A DNA stretch of 64,000 bases, taken from NCBI RefSeq assembly GCF_026929975.1, contig NZ_JANHOK010000003.1, positions 205,621 through 269,620 on the forward strand. The letters are read 5' to 3'. This DNA is from Bartonella sp. F02. GTDB taxonomy: Bacteria > Pseudomonadota > Alphaproteobacteria > Rhizobiales > Rhizobiaceae. Positions within the stretch are counted from its first letter, which is position 1; every line of letters begins with the position of its first letter. Below the pieces are notes generated by a model that saw only the letters and a program-made list of their open reading frames with translations, was not told the origin of the DNA and searched no databases. Positions 59,055-64,000 of this stretch are shown one piece after another. The position numbers and the translations under genes were made by a program.

Positions 59055-60554
59055 ATGAAAATTATTGATACCCGCATTCCTGATCCTAAACATTTTATTT
59101 CTGGAGTTACAGGCGATTGGGAAGTTGTTATTGGTATGGAGGTTCATGCGCAAATTATCTCAAATTCAAAACTTTTTTCAGGAGCTTCGGCTAAATTTGG
59201 AGCTGAGCCGAATAATCATGTATCACTCATAGATGTTGCAATGCCAGGTATGCTGCCTGTTATTAACCAAGAATGTGTTTGCCAAGCTATTCGAACTGGT
59301 TTGGGGTTAAATGCTAAAATTAATTTGAAGTCTATTTTTGATCGTAAAAATTATTTTTATCCAGATTTACCACAAGGATATCAAATTTCACAGTTTCGAT
59401 ATCCAATTGTTGGTGAAGGGAAGATTGTTATATCTATTGGACCAGATTCCAATGGTCATTTTGAAGATGTTGAAATTGGGATTGAACGGTTACATCTTGA
59501 ACAGGACGCAGGAAAATCTATGCATGATCAGCATCCAACAATGTCGTTTGTAGATTTTAATCGTTCTGGTGTGGCTCTCATGGAAATTGTTTCCAAACCA
59601 GATATGCGTTCATCGGATGAAGCCAAAGCTTATATGTCAAAATTACGAACGATTGTACGTTATTTAGGAACTTGTGATGGCAATATGGATGAGGGTTCTA
59701 TGCGTGCGGATGTTAATATATCAGTCCGTCATCCAGGGGAGGATTTTGGAACTCGCTGTGAAATTAAAAATGTTAATTCTATTCGTTTTATTGGTCAGGC
59801 AATTGAATATGAAGCGCGTCGTCAAATCGCTATTTTAGAAGATGGTGGTGTGATTGCTCAAGAAACTCGTCTTTTTGATGCCTCTAAAGGTGAAACACGA
59901 TCTATGCGTTCAAAAGAAGAGGCATATGATTATCGTTATTTCCCAGATCCGGATCTTTTACCATTGGAATTTGATCAGGCATTTGTGGATGCTTTAGCTG
60001 CAGAACTACCTGAGTTGCCAGATGATATAAAAGCCCGTTTTATCAATGAGATGGGATTAACTGCATATGATGCTTCTATTCTTGTGACAGAAAAAGCCAT
60101 TGCTCATTATTTTGAAGAAGTGGCTCGTGGGCGTGATGGAAAGATAGCTGCTAATTGGGTTATCAATGATCTTTTAGGTGCTTTAAACAAAAATAATCTT
60201 GAAATTGAGAATACACCCGTTTCACCAGATCAGTTGGGAGAAATTCTTGATCTCATTAAAGAAGGAACTATTTCTGGAAAAATTGCTAAAGATTTGTTCG
60301 AGATTATTTGGAATGAAGGTGGAAATCCGCGTCAGATTGTCGAAGAACGTAATATGAAGCAAGTAACGGATATGAGAACTATTGAAAAAGCAGTTGATGA
60401 AATTATCTCCAATAATCCGGATAAAGTTATACAAGTAAAAGAAAAGCCTGCTTTGGTTGGGTGGTTCGTTGGGCAAGTCATGAAGGCAACAGGAGGAAAA
60501 GCAAATCCTCAAACTGTTAATGAATTTGTTAAAATGAAACTTGAGCTAAATTAA
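59055..60554 (+). CDS. gatB: Aspartyl/glutamyl-tRNA amidotransferase subunit B
   Basis: GatB is the kinase-like subunit of GatCAB, which converts Glu-tRNA(Gln) (and Asp-tRNA(Asn)) to the amide form. The 499-residue protein has [11 protein letters not shown] (about 25-35), the [18 protein letters not shown] signature, [21 protein letters not shown] and the C-terminal YqeY-like tail domain ending in VKMKLELN. Full length. gatC and gatA are not in the window. Confidence 0.97.
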   Translation: MKIIDTRIPDPKHFISGVTGDWEVVIGMEVHAQIISNSKLFSGASAKFGAEPNNHVSLIDVAMPGMLPVINQECVCQAIRTGLGLNAKINLKSIFDRKNYFYPDLPQGYQISQFRYPIVGEGKIVISIGPDSNGHFEDVEIGIERLHLEQDAGKSMHDQHPTMSFVDFNRSGVALMEIVSKPDMRSSDEAKAYMSKLRTIVRYLGTCDGNMDEGSMRADVNISVRHPGEDFGTRCEIKNVNSIRFIGQAIEYEARRQIAILEDGGVIAQETRLFDASKGETRSMRSKEEAYDYRYFPDPDLLPLEFDQAFVDALAAELPELPDDIKARFINEMGLTAYDASILVTEKAIAHYFEEVARGRDGKIAANWVINDLLGALNKNNLEIENTPVSPDQLGEILDLIKEGTISGKIAKDLFEIIWNEGGNPRQIVEERNMKQVTDMRTIEKAVDEIISNNPDKVIQVKEKPALVGWFVGQVMKATGGKANPQTVNEFVKMKLELN

Positions 60555-60737
60555 TATTATAGAAGAAAAGAAGCCTAATAAATATCTGATTTTTATTGTG
60601 TAAAACATATAAGACTTAAAGGTTTTTTATCTGAGTGAAGTTTTAGTTGAGCTTTTTGATAAAGTGCTTGCCTTTAATTAATGAAAATATCATAATAAAT
60701 TCATTCCAATGGTTGATCTTGTGAGTGTCTAAAAAAT

Positions 60738-61145
60738 ATGGGAAAAATAGCTGGTTTTTTAAAACAGACTTTTACGTGGTGGAGTGGTAATACTCTCAAT
60801 ACGCGCGTTTTTACATGGCTTAAAGGTAAGCGTATCGGAGAAGATCAATTTGGTAATGTTTATTATGAAGGGAGCCGCCATAAGGATGGTTATCCGCGCC
60901 GTTGGGTGATTTATAAAGATTACTCTGAAGCTTCTACTATTCCTCCAGGTTGGCACGGTTGGATTCATCATCGTTGTAATACGCCGCCTACAGAGGATAA
61001 TTATCAATCGTATGAATGGGAAAAGCCTCATATTGCAAATATGACGGGAACAAGTAAAGCGTATAGACCGAAAGGATCTATTTCTCATAATAGCGAGTTT
61101 TTTCACATTCATAAAGATTATGATGCATGGTCTCCTGAAAAGTAA
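60738..61145 (+). CDS. NADH:ubiquinone oxidoreductase NDUFA12-family subunit
   Basis: The 135-residue protein matches the NDUFA12 (B17.2) family: TFTWWSGNTLNTRVFTW, RIGEDQFGNVYYEG, RRWVIYKDYSEASTIPPGWHGWIHH (in part) and the C-terminal Y-x-A-W-x-P segment. It is an accessory subunit of complex I conserved in alphaproteobacteria and mitochondria, bound on the matrix/cytoplasmic arm. With the NDUFAF3- and NDUFAF6-like genes at 25310-26556 it is the third complex I accessory gene in the window. Confidence 0.92.
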   Translation: MGKIAGFLKQTFTWWSGNTLNTRVFTWLKGKRIGEDQFGNVYYEGSRHKDGYPRRWVIYKDYSEASTIPPGWHGWIHHRCNTPPTEDNYQSYEWEKPHIANMTGTSKAYRPKGSISHNSEFFHIHKDYDAWSPEK

Positions 61146-61226
61146 AAAAATAATTTCTATAGGTTTTTACCTGATATTATTACTTTAATGAGTTAAGTTG
61201 TTTTTTTATACAATTGATTTGGTATT

Positions 61227-61625
61227 ATGAAAATTGTTTTGCTGTCAAAATCGAAGTATTTTTTTTATGTGTGTTTAATAGGAAGTGTGGTAGTTTTATC
61301 TTCTGTTTTAGGTGTGAGAGCTGAACGTATTAGTAATGGAATTGCTGTTTTTGCTGGTCTTGATAAAATAACTGGCCGAACTACTCGCTTCGAAGTTTAT
61401 ATTGGTGAAGTTTATCAATATGGTGCTTTGCAAATTACACCGCGAGTGTGCTACACAAGCTCTAAGGATGAACCTACCCGTACGAGTGGGTTCCTTGAGG
61501 TTGATGAAGTGACATTAGATAAAAAAACACGACGTATTTTTACAGGATGGATGTTTGCAGATAGTCCTGGTTTAAATGCTATAGAACATTCTGTTTATGA
61601 TGTGTGGTTAAAGGATTGCAAATAG
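61227..61625 (+). CDS. DUF2155 domain periplasmic protein
   Basis: The 132-residue protein has a signal peptide (about 1-32, cut near VRA) and a DUF2155 domain: AVFAGLDKITGRTTRFEV, PRVCYTSSKDEPTRTSGFLEV and IFTGWMFADSPGLNAIEH, ending in DCK. Two cysteines (about 84 and 131) may form a disulfide. The family is found next to the NDUFA12 gene in alphaproteobacteria; its function is unknown. Confidence 0.88.
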   Translation: MKIVLLSKSKYFFYVCLIGSVVVLSSVLGVRAERISNGIAVFAGLDKITGRTTRFEVYIGEVYQYGALQITPRVCYTSSKDEPTRTSGFLEVDEVTLDKKTRRIFTGWMFADSPGLNAIEHSVYDVWLKDCK

Positions 61626-61928
61626 AGTTCTTGGCATTGTGCAATTTTGGTAATTTGCGTAATTTTTCAGCTATTAAAAGTTGTGTTGTGAAAAGTAGCT
61701 TTTAGGATATGACAATAAATCATTGAAAACAAAGATATATTAACGATTTGAGTTTTGTATTTTTGTATTTAGTGAATAGTTTTTAAGTGCTATGTTTATT
61801 GGTGGTGCTTGTGAGAAGTTCGTTGCTAAATGAGATTAATGATAATTATATGAAACGCTTTTTACAAAATTTAATTGTAATATGCAAAAAGTTGTTAATT
61901 TTATCAATGGAATACAATTATAGATAAA
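61626..61928 (+). other. Spacer before the rhomboid gene
   Basis: About 300 AT-rich bases with nothing I can identify. In relatives an aat gene can follow the DUF2155 gene; no trace is visible here. Confidence 0.4.
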
Positions 61929-62663
61929 ATGAGAAACGCTAATCTCAAACATAAGAGCGCTCCATTATCGCCAATACGATTTAAAGAACCTCTTTTCAAT
62001 GTTCCATTAATTATAGTTGTTTTGATACTATTTTGTTTTTTTATTTATTTTATTTCTCAATATTTTTTTTCTGATCAATCATATGTTAAGAGCCTTACAT
62101 TTTTTTCGTTTGTGCCAGTTTTTTTTAAAACTGAACCTTTAGTGTTTTCTTACACTACTGTTAGTTACTCATTTATGCATGGTAGTTTGGAACATGTTGC
62201 CATTAATATGGCTTGGCTTTTGGTTTTTGGATCACCATTAGCACAGCGTTGTGGTGGTTTGCGTTTTGTGTTTTTTTGGATCTTTACAGCTGTTATTTCC
62301 GCATTAACATATTATATGTTCCACCAGAATAGTGCCGTACCTCTTGTGGGAGCTTCGGGTGCAATTTCTGGAATGATGGGCGCTATTGCGCGTTATGGTT
62401 TTAATCCAGTTTTTCTAAATTCTAATACACAGAATAAAGAAAAATTTATTCCTTTGTGGTCTCTTAAGAAAGTATTTTCTTCAAAAACTACACTTACTTA
62501 TATTGGTTTATGGTTCATCATTAATTTTATCACAGGATTATTTCCATTTCTGTTTAAAGGAGAGAGTGTTTCAATAGCATGGGAAGCCCATGTTGGTGGT
62601 CTTGTATCTGGTCTTTTATTTATTGGCTTTTTTGACACTTTGTGGCGTCAATCGAAGTTATGA
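61929..62663 (+). CDS. Rhomboid-family intramembrane serine protease
   Basis: The 244-residue protein has six or seven membrane helices. The catalytic serine lies in VGASGAISGMMGAIARYG (about 140-157) and the catalytic His in AHVGGLVSGLLFI (about 220-232). The second-helix motif SFMHGSLEHVAINMAWLLVFG is intact, so an active protease is expected. Substrates are unknown. Its end overlaps the end of rlmB on the other strand by 6 bases. Confidence 0.9.
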   Translation: MRNANLKHKSAPLSPIRFKEPLFNVPLIIVVLILFCFFIYFISQYFFSDQSYVKSLTFFSFVPVFFKTEPLVFSYTTVSYSFMHGSLEHVAINMAWLLVFGSPLAQRCGGLRFVFFWIFTAVISALTYYMFHQNSAVPLVGASGAISGMMGAIARYGFNPVFLNSNTQNKEKFIPLWSLKKVFSSKTTLTYIGLWFIINFITGLFPFLFKGESVSIAWEAHVGGLVSGLLFIGFFDTLWRQSKL

Positions 62664-63488
62664 TCTCAGATATTTATGAGTCGCGTAAAGTGAAATTGTT
62701 GCAGCATTTGAAACATTTAGAGATTTAATTTCTCCAGGCATGTCAAGACATGCTAACGTGCAGACTGTTTCGCGTGTTTTTTGGCGCAGACCTTTTCCTT
62801 CTGCTCCTAAAACCAAAGCAATTTTTTTGCCTGTTAATGCTTTTTCTAGAGGTGATGTACATTCTGAATCAAGTCCAAAACTAGTAAAGCCTATTTTATG
62901 AAGTTCTCTGAGTGTTTCAGAAAGGTTTCGTACGGTTATATAATCGATAAGCTCTAGAGCCCCAGATGCTGCTTTAGCAAGTACTCCGCTTTCTTGTGGA
63001 GAGTGGCGATTCGTTGTGATCAGTGCTCCAGCTTTAAAAGCAACTGCAGAACGCATAATTGCTCCAACATTATGAGGATCCGTAATTTGATCCATTACAA
63101 TAACAAGATCAGTATTTGTGAGTTCCGTTAAATGACGAGGTTTGAGAGGTTCAGTTTCTAAAACAATACCTTGGTGAACTGCATCCTTCCCAACAAGTGC
63201 ATCAAGTTGTTTTGGTAAGCACAATTTTACAGGACATGGCAAATCTGATTCGATTATATTTAGCCGTTTTAAAGCATTTTGCGTTATATGGAGAGATTTA
63301 AGAATTCTTTTTGGATTTTGTAAAGCTGCGTTAACTGAATGGATTCCATAAAGATGGATGACTTCTTGGTTGAATGAAGTATATTTTTGTTTCAGACGAG
63401 CTGGAGATAGTGAAGTAATGCCCTTTGCATCACGATATTGACGGCGAAGGCGAGCGTGATAAGAATTTTTAGATATTTTTTGTTGCAT
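62658..63488 (-). CDS. rlmB: 23S rRNA (guanosine(2251)-2'-O)-methyltransferase RlmB (TrmH/SpoU family)
   Basis: RlmB methylates the ribose of G2251 in the peptidyl-transferase P loop. The 276-residue protein has the substrate-binding N-terminal domain (LYGIHSVNAALQNPKR, about 47-62) and the knotted SPOUT domain: MDQITDPHNVGAIMRSA, ALVLGAEGKGLR and SLNVSNAATISLY, the three SpoU motifs. The first 40 residues are a basic extension common in Rhizobiales. Divergent from the downstream tRNA genes. Confidence 0.93.
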   Translation of the reverse strand: MQQKISKNSYHARLRRQYRDAKGITSLSPARLKQKYTSFNQEVIHLYGIHSVNAALQNPKRILKSLHITQNALKRLNIIESDLPCPVKLCLPKQLDALVGKDAVHQGIVLETEPLKPRHLTELTNTDLVIVMDQITDPHNVGAIMRSAVAFKAGALITTNRHSPQESGVLAKAASGALELIDYITVRNLSETLRELHKIGFTSFGLDSECTSPLEKALTGKKIALVLGAEGKGLRQKTRETVCTLACLDMPGEIKSLNVSNAATISLYATHKYLRS

Positions 63489-63684
63489 ATGCTCTTTATA
63501 GCGTTTTCATTACAAATGTAGACACAAAAAACATAAAATTTAAAATTATTCGCAAAAAAAATTGCATAGAAATGTATTTATTTGGTTGACAGATACGATA
63601 CTAATCGTCATAACCGCCTCGCGATTACTTTTTAAGTCGATAATATACAGTATGATTTTGATCATATAACTCTGTTGAGTGAAT

Positions 63685-63768
63685 GGAGGGGTGCCCGAGT
63701 GGTTAAAGGGGGCGGACTGTAAATCCGTTGCGTATGCTACGTTGGTTCGAATCCAACCCCCTCCACCA
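63685..63768 (+). tRNA. tRNA-Tyr (anticodon GTA)
   Basis: The acceptor arms GGAGGGG and CCCCTCC pair fully. The anticodon stem GGACT...AATCC region encloses GTA, and the long variable arm (GCGTATGCTACG) and T-loop GGTTCGAATCC are typical of bacterial tRNA-Tyr. CCA is encoded at 63766-63768. It precedes tRNA-Gly; tuf often follows this pair in Rhizobiales. Confidence 0.96.
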
Positions 63769-63792
63769 TTTTTATAGCAGAGTTATCAGTAG

Positions 63793-63866
63793 GCGGGTAT
63801 AGCTCAATGGTAGAGCAGCAGCCTTCCAAGCTGAATATGCGGGTTCGATTCCCGCTACCCGCTCCA
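63793..63866 (+). tRNA. tRNA-Gly (anticodon TCC)
   Basis: The acceptor arms GCGGGTA and TACCCGC pair fully. The D-loop has AGCTCAATGGTAGAGC, the anticodon loop CTTCCAA gives TCC (GGA/GGG codons), and the T-arm GCGGGTTCGATTCCCGC is perfect. CCA is encoded at 63864-63866. It lies 24 bases after tRNA-Tyr and is likely co-transcribed. Confidence 0.95.
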
Positions 63867-63916
63867 GATAGTTGTTTATAATTGGATGAGTATCTGTAAT
63901 AGGATTTATTCTTTTG

Positions 63917-63941
63917 AAAACGGAAATTTCCGTTTTATAGT
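63917..63941 (+). terminator. Palindromic hairpin after the tRNA pair
   Basis: A perfect 20-base palindrome, AAAACGGA-AATT-TCCGTTTT (63917-63936), is followed by TATAGTTTTT. It is probably the terminator of the tRNA-Tyr/tRNA-Gly transcript. Confidence 0.6.
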
Positions 63942-64000
63942 TTTTGAGTTCAGTTCTGTAGGCCTATTTAGGTGCATGTTTAAGACAAGAGATTGATAGC

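Overview
The window is a chromosomal segment of an AT-rich alphaproteobacterium of the order Hyphomicrobiales (Rhizobiales). It is almost certainly a Bartonella species. The evidence is the gene order (lptDGF/holC, serS/pcm/nlpD/yajC, tpiA-secG-pyrG-kdsA-eno, pdhABC-lpd-lipA, cinA/ispDF, ntrYX-trkA, clpPX-lon-hup, tig, gatB), long AT-rich spacers with decayed genes, and tandem surface autotransporters. The species cannot be decided from the window alone. No CRISPR array, insertion sequence, integrase, phage block or rRNA gene was found.

Layout. 1-7323: the end of an unidentified CDS at the left edge, LPS-export genes lptD, lptG and lptF (minus), holC, a small membrane protein and an MHS-type MFS transporter. 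7324-14909 is the accessory part: a 1-kb spacer with a possible gene remnant, then two tandem paralogous autotransporters (8350-11115 and 11547-14909). The second carries an inserted Ser/Glu-rich segment of about 365 residues studded with arginine clusters. 15319-28517: ndk, pgsA, uvrC, rlmJ, serS, pcm, nlpD, yajC, homologues of two mitochondrial complex I assembly factors, and ppiD. 28670-43733: central metabolism and envelope (tpiA, secG, pyrG, kdsA, eno, TM2 protein, ftsB-like), the pyruvate dehydrogenase cluster with lipA, a COQ10-like gene, cinA and ispDF. 43747-49391: an Rrf2-family pseudogene, then ntrY, ntrX and trkA. 49897-55133: clpP, clpX, lon and the HU gene. 55709-63866: trmFO, tRNA-Leu, tig, gatB, an NDUFA12-family gene, a DUF2155 gene, a rhomboid protease, rlmB, tRNA-Tyr and tRNA-Gly.

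How the genes work together. Most genes are housekeeping. They cover LPS synthesis and export (kdsA, lptDFG), protein export and folding (secG, yajC, ppiD, tig), proteolysis (clpPX, lon), pyruvate oxidation and lipoylation, and respiratory complex I (NDUFA12, NDUFAF3- and NDUFAF6-like). Several spots look reduced relative to the gene order I recall from Brucella and other Rhizobiales: no pepA before holC, no surE between serS and pcm, no secDF after yajC, no ntrBC before ntrY, and no hfq/hflX after trkA.

Most notable observations: the arginine-cluster insertion in the second autotransporter, an ispDF gene whose only well-placed start is ATT, an Rrf2 regulator broken by two homopolymer frameshifts, and an NtrX that lacks GAFTGA and has Asn in place of the Walker B Asp. 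Start positions were adjusted where a ribosome-binding site or family alignment favoured an internal start. Everything here is read by eye; no database search was run.
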